From Bacillus sp. FJAT-29814 (GTDB lineage Bacteria > Bacillota > Bacilli > Bacillales > Cytobacillaceae): DNA of 64,000 nucleotides. Below the pieces are notes generated by a model. It did no database searches and was not told where the DNA came from. It saw nothing but the letters and a program-made list of their open reading frames with translations. Every line of letters begins with the position of its first letter. The first letter of the stretch is position 1. The stretch covers positions 341,396 through 405,395 of the forward strand of contig NZ_LMTJ01000006.1 of NCBI RefSeq assembly GCF_001510715.1, read 5' to 3'. Shown here piece after piece: positions 37,268-45,476 of the stretch. Position numbers and translations under genes: made by a program.

Positions 37268-38285
37268 GGGGCACCTCTTTTAATGCTTCAGGAATAGACA
37301 ATTTTTCTGATGGGGAAAGATATATACGATTTCTTGTATTGCCTTTGGAGGGTAGGTTCAATAACAAAAGTACTTTTTGAGCAGTATCAACCGTTGGTAT
37401 ATGAAGAAAGTTTCGGCATTCTGTGTTGGTAATGGACGGTTTTATTAGGAGAAAATAATCTTGGATCCCACCAATAAAAGAATCCTTCGTAATAAAATCG
37501 CAATTCTGACAGACCCATTTTCCTCTTTTATAAATCATTGGGATATGAAAACACTTAAGACAGCGAGAGCCAGTACGAATATCATTAACTGAAAGGCTAT
37601 ACTCTTTCAAAATATCGACCTTCTCAGGTTTGTGATTGCATAGTAGAAATTTGCTTAGCCCATGGATCGTTTCGTCATTCACTCTGCTTTGACTGTAGCT
37701 CTTTTCCATGCCATCAATTTTGTTAAAAAGGTCCCTGCCTTTGCAGACTTCTTCTAAGGCAGTGTAATCTGTAGTATTAGTTTTTAAAATCGTTTTTGTG
37801 CTGCTGCTGAAAAATACTAAGGTATCAATCGGAAGGAAATTGAAGCCGTTTTTAGCCAACCACCCGCCAAGAAGCTTACGCAGTCGCTTCACTTGAACAC
37901 GGGGGTCCTCAAACACATCTTCCGTTCCGTCAGCGTTGTAGCGAATTAACTGATTAAACACATTATCAAAAATTAATGTACCTATAATATTTTTTGCTTC
38001 GATAATAAGAATGTAACTTCGGGAAATGAGAAGAGTGTCAATTTGGAAGTGGACACCATTGTGCTCTAGCTGGAGGTCGTGAAATATATAGTATTTTTCT
38101 TGAGGCAGTTCTTTGACATAATGGCTTAAAATAAGCTCGCCTTTATAACCGGCTTTTCTTTTTTTGAGGTCTTTTACAATTTCAGACTGTTTATAATGGC
38201 ATGGGATGATGCGATGGTGTAATATTTCGGTCAATATTAGTCTGAGCGGGACAGAAAGGTCTTTCATAAGCAATGGAATCATCAC
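37245..38285 (-). CDS. NERD-domain (nuclease-related) protein with C-terminal zinc ribbon
   Basis: 346 residues. The NERD domain (about 40-165) has GELILSHYV, QIDTLLIS and IIEAKN, fitting a PD-(D/E)XK-like core (E, D and E-x-K). Residues about 238-262 form a zinc ribbon (CLKCF...CQNCD). The C-terminal about 80 residues are uncharacterised. NERD proteins are thought to be DNA-processing enzymes but are mostly untested. Its 3' end overlaps comFA by 23 bp, so the two are probably co-translated; it does not occur at this site in B. subtilis. Confidence 0.85.
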   Translation of the reverse strand: MMIPLLMKDLSVPLRLILTEILHHRIIPCHYKQSEIVKDLKKRKAGYKGELILSHYVKELPQEKYYIFHDLQLEHNGVHFQIDTLLISRSYILIIEAKNIIGTLIFDNVFNQLIRYNADGTEDVFEDPRVQVKRLRKLLGGWLAKNGFNFLPIDTLVFFSSSTKTILKTNTTDYTALEEVCKGRDLFNKIDGMEKSYSQSRVNDETIHGLSKFLLCNHKPEKVDILKEYSLSVNDIRTGSRCLKCFHIPMIYKRGKWVCQNCDFITKDSFIGGIQDYFLLIKPSITNTECRNFLHIPTVDTAQKVLLLLNLPSKGNTRNRIYLSPSEKLSIPEALKEVPHAFHNKK

Positions 38286-38410
38286 TCCAAACTGTTTTTT
38301 TGATAAATTTCTACAAAAATCAATAGAATTCCTTCAGAATTGTATGGACATTATGTGTCGGTTTCATTTTTAATATTGTTATGCCTTGTTCGACTAGACT
38401 CTACCCGGGC

Positions 38411-38536
38411 ATTTCGCTCAATTGGTCTTGGTTTTCGCCGAAACCATAGGTTATTTCGCTAATTCGGGACCAGATTTCGCAGAAAACTAGCTGCATTTCG
38501 CCGATTTCCTTGATGTTTTCGCCAAACCAGTTCAAT
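38411..38536. repeat. 21-bp periodic array, block 1 (core WTTTCGC)
   Basis: Units begin at 38411, 38432, 38453, 38474, 38495 and 38516, exactly 21 bp apart, each opening ATTTCGC or TTTTCGC. Part of the 536-bp gap between the NERD gene start and degV; the rest of that gap (38286-38410, 38537-38606) shows nothing clear. Confidence 0.9.
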
Positions 38537-38606
38537 GATTACTTTTTCAAAAATATCTCCTTCCCAGTTTACGACTTGTTCGAAGGCTGGCGCCCTTCCT
38601 GAGTGC

Positions 38607-38733
38607 ATTTCGCCGATATCGCCTTAGTTTTCGCCGGAATCATGAGGTTATTTCGCCAATTCGGGGCAGAATTTCGCCAAAAACTTGGTTCATTTCGCTG
38701 ATTTCCTGGATGTTTTCGCCAAACCATATTTTC
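38607..38733. repeat. 21-bp periodic array, block 2 (copy of block 1)
   Basis: Units begin at 38607, 38628, 38650, 38671, 38692 and 38713 (one 22-bp step). Filler as well as cores matches block 1 position by position at an offset of 196-197 bp (for example TTTTCGCCAAACCA at 38516 and 38713), so the block was duplicated as a segment and then diverged. Confidence 0.9.
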
Positions 38734-38779
38734 CAGAAGAATACTCCTCCAAAAAACGTACCCCCAGTTACATACAAAA

Positions 38780-38801
38780 AGCCAGGCACCGAAGCCTGGC
38801 T
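38780..38801 (-). terminator. Terminator downstream of degV
   Basis: Perfect stem AGCCAGGC/GCCTGGCT, then TTTTTGTATG on the minus strand. Confidence 0.8.
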
Positions 38802-38821
38802 AAAAGGTAAACTCTTAAAAA

Positions 38822-39661
38822 CTATTTCCTCATCCACCCTAAGCCCATGGCGCCCTCGCCAAGGTGGGTGCCGATAACAGCCCCAAAGTAGCCGATCGAG
38901 AAGTCCACGTTCGGGTACTGAGCTGCAAGTTCGGCCTTCCACTCTTTGGCTTCTTCCTCGCGATTGGCGTGGATAATGACAGCCTGGTAGCGGCCTCCAT
39001 CCATAGCATCCTCGCCGAGAAGCTCCTCAATTCGCTTCATTGCTTTTTTCCGGGTGCGAATTTTTTCAAACGGGACAATGACCTTTTCCTGAAAGTGCAG
39101 GATGGGTTTCACTTGCAGCAAGCTGCCGATTAGCGCAGCAGCACCTGACAGCCGTCCGCCACGCTGCAGGTGGGCCAAATCGTCGACCATAAAATAAGCC
39201 CTAGCCGAGTGCTTCAACTCTTCCAACCGAGCGATAATCTTCTCGGGCTCCACATCGCGAGACGCCCATTCCGCCGCCTCAAGGGCATAAAAGCCCTGAA
39301 CCATGCAGCTGACATCCGTGTCAAACGGATATACCTTGATGCCTTCTACCATTGTTCCGGCCGTGATCGCACCTTGATACGTCCCGCTGATGCCGCTCGA
39401 TAAATGAATGCTGATGACGGCATCGTAATCTTCAGCCAACTTCTCAAACAATTCGACAAACTGGCCGATTGGCGGCTGGGACGTGGTCGGCAACTCCTTT
39501 GTCTTTACCTCTTCATAAAATTGCTGCCAGGTGATATCGACTTCTTCCTGATACGGTTCGTCGCCGAAAATCACATTTAGCGGGACCATATGGATGTTCC
39601 ATTTGTCCCGTATTTCTTTCGGTATGTACGCGGTACTATCCGTGACAATTGCCGTTTTCAT
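38822..39661 (-). CDS. degV: DegV-family fatty-acid-binding protein
   Basis: 279 residues. Opens MKTAIVTDSTAYIPKE and carries PTTSQPPIGQF and SIHLSSGISGTYQGA, the DegV hallmarks. The family (FakB-like) binds a fatty acid in a buried tunnel; some members feed a FakA kinase. Located between degU and the competence genes exactly as YviA/DegV in B. subtilis. Single gene with its own terminator. Confidence 0.92.
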   Translation of the reverse strand: MKTAIVTDSTAYIPKEIRDKWNIHMVPLNVIFGDEPYQEEVDITWQQFYEEVKTKELPTTSQPPIGQFVELFEKLAEDYDAVISIHLSSGISGTYQGAITAGTMVEGIKVYPFDTDVSCMVQGFYALEAAEWASRDVEPEKIIARLEELKHSARAYFMVDDLAHLQRGGRLSGAAALIGSLLQVKPILHFQEKVIVPFEKIRTRKKAMKRIEELLGEDAMDGGRYQAVIIHANREEEAKEWKAELAAQYPNVDFSIGYFGAVIGTHLGEGAMGLGWMRK

Positions 39662-39762
39662 ATATAATTACCATCCTTATTTTTTACGAAAATATGTCTG
39701 TAGAATATTGTATATGAAACAGACATAAAATGCATTCTTTTCCACAGAAATCGAGCAAATAA

Positions 39763-39788
39763 AAAGGACACGCAATGTCCTGCGTGCC
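39763..39788 (-). terminator. Terminator downstream of degU
   Basis: Stem with GCACGCA/TGCGTGT arms, then TTTTTATTTG on the minus strand. Confidence 0.7.
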
Positions 39789-39802
39789 CCTCTCAACCAT
39801 AT

Positions 39803-40486
39803 TTAGCGTACTTCCACCCAGCCATTTTTAATTGCAACAACTACGGCCTGGGTGCGGTCGTTGACGTTCATTTTTTGCAAAATGTTGGATACGTGGTTTT
39901 TAACTGTTTTTTCACTGATATATAACGATTCGCCAATGCCGCGATTGCTTTTTCCATCGGCCAGCATTTGTAATACCTCGCACTCGCGGCGTGTCAGCAA
40001 ATGCAATGGACGGCGGATTTCTACCGTTTGGCCATAGGAACCGCCACGTGTAACACCTGCGGCAAGCTTGCGGTATTCATTGACCAAATTATGGGTCACC
40101 TTAGGATGAAGATAAGAACCTCCATCAGCCACAACACGAACCGCTTCTATTAAAGCATCGGCATCCATTTCCTTTAGCAGGTAGCCGCATGCGCCCGTTT
40201 GCAGGGCATGGGTCACATAATTTTCATCGTCATGAATTGATAGAATGATAACCTTTGTGTCCGGATATTTTCCAACCAGCTCACGAGTTGCCTCGACGCC
40301 GTTCATTTGCGGCATATTAATGTCCATGATGACAACATCGGGACGGTGTTCCTCGACCAGCGTCACTGCCTCACTGCCATCATCGCCCTCGGCCACAACT
40401 TGGAACGATTTCTCAAACTCTAATATTCTCTTAACACCCTCTCTAAAAAGCTGGTGATCATCAATAATAATAATTTTGGTTGTCAT
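39803..40486 (-). CDS. degU: Response regulator DegU
   Basis: 227 residues. Receiver domain with phospho-acceptor Asp at about residue 55 (VVIMDINMP) and Lys in GYLLKEMD; C-terminal LuxR-type HTH ([22 protein letters not shown]...[16 protein letters not shown]). Controls degradative enzymes, competence and surface polymers in Bacillus. It is separated from degS by 170 bp that hold a repeat element, whereas degS and degU are closely spaced in B. subtilis. Confidence 0.96.
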   Translation of the reverse strand: MTTKIIIIDDHQLFREGVKRILEFEKSFQVVAEGDDGSEAVTLVEEHRPDVVIMDINMPQMNGVEATRELVGKYPDTKVIILSIHDDENYVTHALQTGACGYLLKEMDADALIEAVRVVADGGSYLHPKVTHNLVNEYRKLAAGVTRGGSYGQTVEIRRPLHLLTRRECEVLQMLADGKSNRGIGESLYISEKTVKNHVSNILQKMNVNDRTQAVVVAIKNGWVEVR

Positions 40487-40564
40487 GTGTAACTCCCCCT
40501 AATCTGTTCAAATTTCCCATTGGAGTAAGTGTTACGAATCGATAATATTTTTAAAATGGTACCC

Positions 40565-40625
40565 GGTGCCTGACACCAATTACTGACTAGGCACAGTGTT
40601 AACTGTGCCATGGGTGCCTGACACC
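40565..40625. repeat. Two direct GGTGCCTGACACC copies flanking a hairpin, between degS and degU
   Basis: GGTGCCTGACACC at 40565-40577 and 40613-40625, with a stem-loop GGCACAG/CTGTGCC (40590-40596 with 40603-40609) in between. Same family as the 34.83-34.95 kb element. Lies in the transcribed degS-degU spacer. Confidence 0.85.
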
Positions 40626-40656
40626 GCCATCAAGGAACCTAATTTTTAAATATTTG

Positions 40657-41823
40657 TTAAGAACTAAGCGGAACCTGGATTTGGACTGAGGTGCCCTTGC
40701 CGATTTTGGAGTCGAAGGTAATTTTCCCTTCAAGCAGTTCGGCACGTTCGCGCATGCCAATCATCCCGAAGGAGCCTTCCTTTTTCTTGCTGGTATCAAA
40801 ACCGATGCCGTTGTCTTTGATCAGCACGTTGACCGCGGTGTCGGTGATGTCTAGTCTAACCTTGATTTCGCAGGCATTGGCATGTTTCAACGAGTTTTGC
40901 ACGGACTCCTGAATCAGTCGGAACAGAGCGACCTCGTACTTGGCAGGCAGTCGGCGCTCCTGTCCAATATTTTCAAATTCAATGCTGGAGTTGTTGTGAT
41001 ATTCTTCGATGGTGCGTAAATACTTTCTGAGAGTCGGAACGAGCCCCAAATCATCAAGAGCCATCGGACGCAGGTCATAAATAATTCTGCGTACTTCATA
41101 TAGGGCTGATCGCACCATTTTTTTAAAGCTCTGGATTTCGGCAAGTGCTTCGTCGCCTCCCCGCTCCCGATAGACGCGTTCCACCAAATCGGAGCGGACA
41201 ATCACATTGGCCAGCATTTGTGCCGGTCCATCGTGAATATCCCGAGACAGCCGTTTGCGTTCTTCCTCCTGGGCTTCTATCACTTTCAAGCCTAGATCCT
41301 GTTTGGCTTTTGCCGTTTCAAACGCTTCGCCAAATTGTTTCAGGTCACTTTGCAAATAATTCATCACGACACTAATTTGCGAAATCAGCTGCTCAGCCCG
41401 TTCAATCGTTTGATGTATGCTGTTCAGCCGGCGCTCAAGCTCATCGCGTTTTTCCAGCAGCTGCTTTTTGTACTGGAGATTGATCGATAGGTCCATTTGC
41501 AGCTGATGCGCTTTTTCGTATGCCTCACGCACTTCTTCTTCGGAATACTTTTTAAAATTCATGCTTACTTCCGAGAGTTTGTGCCTTGCTGCTTTGACCA
41601 GTTCCTCCAGCTGGGTGCCTTCCTCGTTAAGCTTCACCATCACTTGCTTAATCGAAGCCAGTTCATTTGTAATGTTGTCATAGTCCTGACGGCATTGTTC
41701 GCTGATTCGGAAGATATCACTTTTGCTGACCGTGACCGTATCAAGCATTTCCTCACGAATTTCATCGATCGATTTAATGTTCATTTGCATCATCTTCATT
41801 ACGGACTCCTCCGGGTCGTTCAT
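40657..41823 (-). CDS. degS: Sensor histidine kinase DegS
   Basis: 388 residues, cytoplasmic, no TM. N-terminal coiled-coil sensor region (about 20-180), HisKA_3 domain with phospho-accepting His at about 197 (SRDIHDGPAQ), and HATPase with DNGIGFD and GMIGMRERAELL. Phosphorylates DegU. Compared with B. subtilis DegS the N-terminus has a few extra residues; the ATG at 41823 has AAAGGG upstream. Divergent from yvyE. Confidence 0.95.
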   Translation of the reverse strand: MNDPEESVMKMMQMNIKSIDEIREEMLDTVTVSKSDIFRISEQCRQDYDNITNELASIKQVMVKLNEEGTQLEELVKAARHKLSEVSMNFKKYSEEEVREAYEKAHQLQMDLSINLQYKKQLLEKRDELERRLNSIHQTIERAEQLISQISVVMNYLQSDLKQFGEAFETAKAKQDLGLKVIEAQEEERKRLSRDIHDGPAQMLANVIVRSDLVERVYRERGGDEALAEIQSFKKMVRSALYEVRRIIYDLRPMALDDLGLVPTLRKYLRTIEEYHNNSSIEFENIGQERRLPAKYEVALFRLIQESVQNSLKHANACEIKVRLDITDTAVNVLIKDNGIGFDTSKKKEGSFGMIGMRERAELLEGKITFDSKIGKGTSVQIQVPLSS

Positions 41824-42061
41824 TTTCCCTTTAGGTCTTTAACATACTTTACCACTGTTTCAATTTATTGGCTAAGGTTAAGACTCATTTTTGCAGACCG
41901 TTGCCTCATTTTCGTAAAAAAGTAGTATACTTATTATACTAAACTACTCCCTTAAACCTATGAATGTGGTTTTACAAACTGTATTTATTATATCATTCGA
42001 ACTTTACACCTATATTATAGGTATATTACATTATTTTTTTTCAAAAAAGAAAGGAGATCAC

Positions 42062-42706
42062 ATGCTGCCACGATATCTAACGGTAAAACAAACCGGTGAA
42101 CATGAAATTGTTATTCAAAAATCACGATTTATTGCCCATATAACCAGAGCAGAAACAGAACAAGCGGCCCAGGAATTTATTCAGGCGATTAAAAAGCAGC
42201 ACTGGAACGCGACCCACAATTGTTCGGCCTACCTCATTGGAGAGCACGATCAAATTCAAAAGGCCAACGATGACGGCGAACCGAGCGGAACCGCCGGCGT
42301 CCCGATCTTAGAGGTGTTAAAAAAGCGGAACCTAAAGGACACAGTCGTTGTTGTCACCCGCTATTTCGGCGGGATTAAGCTTGGCGCAGGAGGCCTAATC
42401 CGAGCTTACGGCAAATCGACATCAGAAGGTCTCGATGCAGTCGGTATCGTCGAAAGGCGATTAGTACAAATTATGCATGTAAAAATTGATTATACTTGGC
42501 TTGGGAAAATCGAAAAGGAACTGCGCGCCTCCGAGTATACAATCAAAGAAATTCACTACTTGGATGTCGTCAAAATAGAAGCCTACGTTGATGAAAACCG
42601 CATCCAGGCCTTCACTGACTGGATGATTGAATGTACCAACGGCCAGGTCAGTTTCCAACATGGCGCTACGGTTTACCTTGAGGAAGACTTTGTAAGATCC
42701 CCATAG
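42062..42706 (+). CDS. yvyE: YigZ/YvyE-family (IMPACT) protein
   Basis: 214 residues from the ATG at 42062, with AAAGGAGAT upstream; an earlier in-frame ATG would add a hydrophobic 34-residue stretch without a ribosome site. N-terminal UPF0029/Impact domain (KSRFIAHITRA, NDDGEPSGTAGVPIL, TRYFGGIKLGAGGLIRAY) and C-terminal DUF1949 (about 140-210). Role in translation-stress control is suspected from eukaryotic IMPACT; the bacterial function is not settled. Same place beside degS as in B. subtilis. Confidence 0.9.
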   Translation: MLPRYLTVKQTGEHEIVIQKSRFIAHITRAETEQAAQEFIQAIKKQHWNATHNCSAYLIGEHDQIQKANDDGEPSGTAGVPILEVLKKRNLKDTVVVVTRYFGGIKLGAGGLIRAYGKSTSEGLDAVGIVERRLVQIMHVKIDYTWLGKIEKELRASEYTIKEIHYLDVVKIEAYVDENRIQAFTDWMIECTNGQVSFQHGATVYLEEDFVRSP

Positions 42707-42803
42707 GTTTCTTTATGTGAATTATAGATGGACTGAATAAAGAACGCAATTGGGAAAAAAATCGCATGAATGACTTCTAAAAACAGTTTATCACAGACAT
42801 GAA

Positions 42804-42836
42804 GAAAGGACTCATATTAAAGATGAGTCCCTTTTT
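42804..42836. terminator. Bidirectional terminator between yvyE and the first tagO-like gene
   Basis: Stem GGACTCAT/ATGAGTCC with a T-run on the plus side (CCCTTTTTT) and AAAGGA on the other, between convergent genes. Confidence 0.8.
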
Positions 42837-43900
42837 TATGACCTATCCTTGGCTAGGCTCGTCCGGAAAGTCTGCATAATGTTTAACAGCGGGCGATAAT
42901 TCCTGCCGACCAAGCCAATTTTTTCTGCGACAATTTCAATAATTAGGATGACTATTACAATTAAAATGAGCGCGCCGCCAATCCTTGCCTGGGAAAAAAT
43001 AACGGCTACCAATCCAAAAAATGCAGACATCGCATAAATCAGCAAGACAGTTTGTCGATGGGAGTAGCCCATTCGCAACATACAGTGGTGAAGATGCTGC
43101 TTGTCGGGTGCACCTAAAGGTTTTTTATGAATAATTCGTCTCAAAATCGCAAAAAAAGTATCAGAAATCGGAACGGCCAAAATAATAACGGGAATGATAA
43201 GCGAAATGAAGGTAACATTTTTAAAACCAAGGAGAGATAAAACTGAGATGATATAGCCTAAAAAAAGAGCTCCTGTATCCCCCATAAAAATTTTTGCAGG
43301 ATGAAAATTATAAATTAGAAAGCCCAAAGTGCTGGCAATGACAATTAGTCCAACAGTTGCCACATAAATGTTCCCCTGAAGAAATGCAATACCGGAGATG
43401 GTGATCAATGCTATGGAAGACACCCCCGCTGCCAACCCGTCAAGGCCGTCAATTAAATTGATGGCGTTCGTGATTCCTACAATCCACAGAATCGTAAAAG
43501 GAATACTTAAGAGGCCAAATTGAAGTTGAGCTCCAAATGGGAGGTTGATAAACACAACCTGCAGATCTCCCCAAAAAACCACCGTACAAGCTGACGCTAT
43601 TTGACCAATAAGCTTATAGCGTGCAGGCAATTCAAGAAGGTCATCCAAAAGACCAGTGATGATGATAATTAGACAGCCAGCAAGAATCGCCAATGAAAAC
43701 TCGTTTACTGGACGCAGGATGATTAAGCCTATTAAAAAACTAATAAAAATCGCCAAACCGCCCAGTCTAGGCATTATAGACTGGTGTACCTTCCGATGGT
43801 TAGGCCTATCTGTAGCACCAATCAAAAAAGCAAATTTTTTTATAAGTGGTGTAATGATAATCGAAATGGCAAAACATACTATCAAGGTAAGAAAAAACAT
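42836..43900 (-). CDS. tagO: Polyprenyl-phosphate GlcNAc-1-phosphate transferase, TagO/WecA family (copy 1)
   Basis: 354 residues with about ten TM segments. Family catalytic motifs are NRKVHQSIMPRLGG, GLLDDLLELP (the DD pair), NAINLIDGLDGLAAG, FMGDTGALFLGY and the APDKQHLHHCMLRMG loop. Transfers GlcNAc-1-P (or a related sugar-1-P) to undecaprenyl phosphate, the first step of wall teichoic acid or other surface polymers. It is a close paralogue of the next gene upstream (44053-45150). Which copy is the true TagO cannot be told from sequence; the symbol is provisional. Confidence 0.88.
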   Translation of the reverse strand: MFFLTLIVCFAISIIITPLIKKFAFLIGATDRPNHRKVHQSIMPRLGGLAIFISFLIGLIILRPVNEFSLAILAGCLIIIITGLLDDLLELPARYKLIGQIASACTVVFWGDLQVVFINLPFGAQLQFGLLSIPFTILWIVGITNAINLIDGLDGLAAGVSSIALITISGIAFLQGNIYVATVGLIVIASTLGFLIYNFHPAKIFMGDTGALFLGYIISVLSLLGFKNVTFISLIIPVIILAVPISDTFFAILRRIIHKKPLGAPDKQHLHHCMLRMGYSHRQTVLLIYAMSAFFGLVAVIFSQARIGGALILIVIVILIIEIVAEKIGLVGRNYRPLLNIMQTFRTSLAKDRS

Positions 43901-44020
43901 AGAAATCCTCCTTGTTTTAAGTTTGCCCAGTTACAAGGAATAGAAAACACTATATATGTTGTAAAAAAACGGAAGTCTTTAAATGATTTTAGAATTACTT
44001 AAAAATATCACCAAAATAAA

Positions 44021-44047
44021 AAAGAGGGTACAAAACCCCCTTTTTAA
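44021..44047 (-). terminator. Terminator downstream of tagO-like copy 2
   Basis: Stem AAAAAGAGGGT/ACCCCCTTTTT region, just after the stop of the 44053-45150 gene. Confidence 0.6.
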
Positions 44048-44052
44048 AATGT

Positions 44053-45150
44053 TTACTTATTACGCATACTTGCCGGTCTAAATCCTTGAATCAGTTTTAG
44101 TAGCGGCTTGTAATCTTCTCGTACAAGACCAATTTTCTCAACGAAAAGCTCTATAATAATTAATATTGTTATGAGAATGATTACTGACCCACGAATTGTT
44201 GCTTGTGAAAAAATAAATCCAGCTAGTCCAAAAATGGCACTCATTGCATAAATCATTAAAACTGTCTGTCGGTGAGTGTATCCAGATCTTAGCAAACAAT
44301 GATGTAAATGGGATTTATCAGGAGCAGATAAAGGCTGCTTATTCACAAGTCTGCGGATAATCGCAAAGAAAGTATCAGAAATTGGAACTCCAAGGATAAT
44401 TACTGGAATAACCAGTGACATAACCGTAACACTTTTTAGGCCTAACAAGGAAAGAACACTTATTAAGAATCCTAAAAACAAAGCCCCTGTATCACCCATA
44501 AAAATCTTAGCCGGGTGGAAATTATAGATAAGGAACCCTAGGGTAGAAAATGCAGCAATTAATGCTATAACTGTTACATATGGGTTACCAGTCATATAAG
44601 CTATTCCTGCAATAGAGAATAAGGCAATTGAAGAAACCCCGCCTGCTAAACCGTCTAATCCATCAATTAAATTGATCGCGTTTGTAATGCCAACAATCCA
44701 AATCATGGTAAACGGTATACTAAAGATTCCAAAATCCAACTGTCCTCCGCCAAATGGCAGGTTGATGAACTCTACTTTAATATCACCGATAACGATAATA
44801 ACTAGAGAGGCAAGTATTTGTCCCAGCAATTTTACTTTCGCTGAAATTTCCTTCACATCATCAATTGCTCCGGTAAGGATAATGATAAAACTGCCGAGTA
44901 TCAGGGCTACGTGTACATTTCCAATTGGGTTTGTCAGCAGCGTATTAAAATTATCGATTGGCTGAATAATCAATAATCCCAATATAAAGCTAATATAAAT
45001 AGCCAATCCACCTAAGCGGGGCATAATTTTTTGGTGAACTTTCCTTTGATTTGGTTTATCAGTCGCGCCAATTTTAAAGGCTAATTTCTTTACTAACGGT
45101 GTAAGGAAGATCGAAGCACAAAAACATAAAAATAAAGTGAAATATAACAT
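44053..45150 (-). CDS. Polyprenyl-phosphate GlcNAc-1-phosphate transferase, TagO/WecA family (copy 2)
   Basis: 365 residues. Same fold and motifs as the downstream copy (NQRKVHQKIMPRLGG, GAIDDVKEI, NAINLIDGLDGLAGG, FMGDTGALFLGF, APDKSHLHHCLLRSG), with about 11 extra residues mainly in the third to fourth loop. Similarity to copy 1 runs the full length, pointing to a tandem duplication. A terminator separates the copies and each may have its own promoter. One copy may serve teichoic acid and the other the polysaccharide encoded upstream (inference). Confidence 0.88.
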   Translation of the reverse strand: MLYFTLFLCFCASIFLTPLVKKLAFKIGATDKPNQRKVHQKIMPRLGGLAIYISFILGLLIIQPIDNFNTLLTNPIGNVHVALILGSFIIILTGAIDDVKEISAKVKLLGQILASLVIIVIGDIKVEFINLPFGGGQLDFGIFSIPFTMIWIVGITNAINLIDGLDGLAGGVSSIALFSIAGIAYMTGNPYVTVIALIAAFSTLGFLIYNFHPAKIFMGDTGALFLGFLISVLSLLGLKSVTVMSLVIPVIILGVPISDTFFAIIRRLVNKQPLSAPDKSHLHHCLLRSGYTHRQTVLMIYAMSAIFGLAGFIFSQATIRGSVIILITILIIIELFVEKIGLVREDYKPLLKLIQGFRPASMRNK

Positions 45151-45253
45151 ATGGACCCTCCGAGTTTTTACATGGTCATTTTTATTAACACATTGAAATT
45201 TTTATTTTTTCAATGAATAAAGATGCCAAATTTCGATAAAATACTCCTAATGG

Positions 45254-45262
45254 ATTATAGCA
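45254..45262 (-). promoter_or_regulatory. Extended -10 promoter of tagO-like copy 2
   Basis: Minus-strand TGCTATAAT; a weak -35 (TTTCAT) lies 17 bp upstream. The rest of the 326-bp gap 45151-45476 holds the rfbD terminator and no supported gene. Confidence 0.5.
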
Positions 45263-45435
45263 CAGTCTTTGTATCAATGAAACTATTAATTTTGCCATCG
45301 TCTGGAATTTACAAGAAAAGATGGGTTCTTATGTACAATCATCCCGCCTAATGGTAAATGACTTAACCTATTATTTAGACGAAACATTGTGAAGAAAGTT
45401 ACCTACTTTTTTATAAATTTTTAAAAAAAGAAAAA

Positions 45436-45470
45436 GGACACATTAATGTTACCATAATGCGTCCTTTTTT
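45436..45470. terminator. Terminator downstream of rfbD
   Basis: Stem GGACACATTA/TAATGCGTCC (one mismatch) with T-runs on both strands; it closes the polysaccharide operon. Confidence 0.8.
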
Positions 45471-45476
45471 TCATTT

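Noticed and set aside
45319..45390. 23-codon plus-strand ORF in the tagO-rfbD gap
   Set aside because: Weak ribosome site, no promoter, and nothing recognisable in the product.
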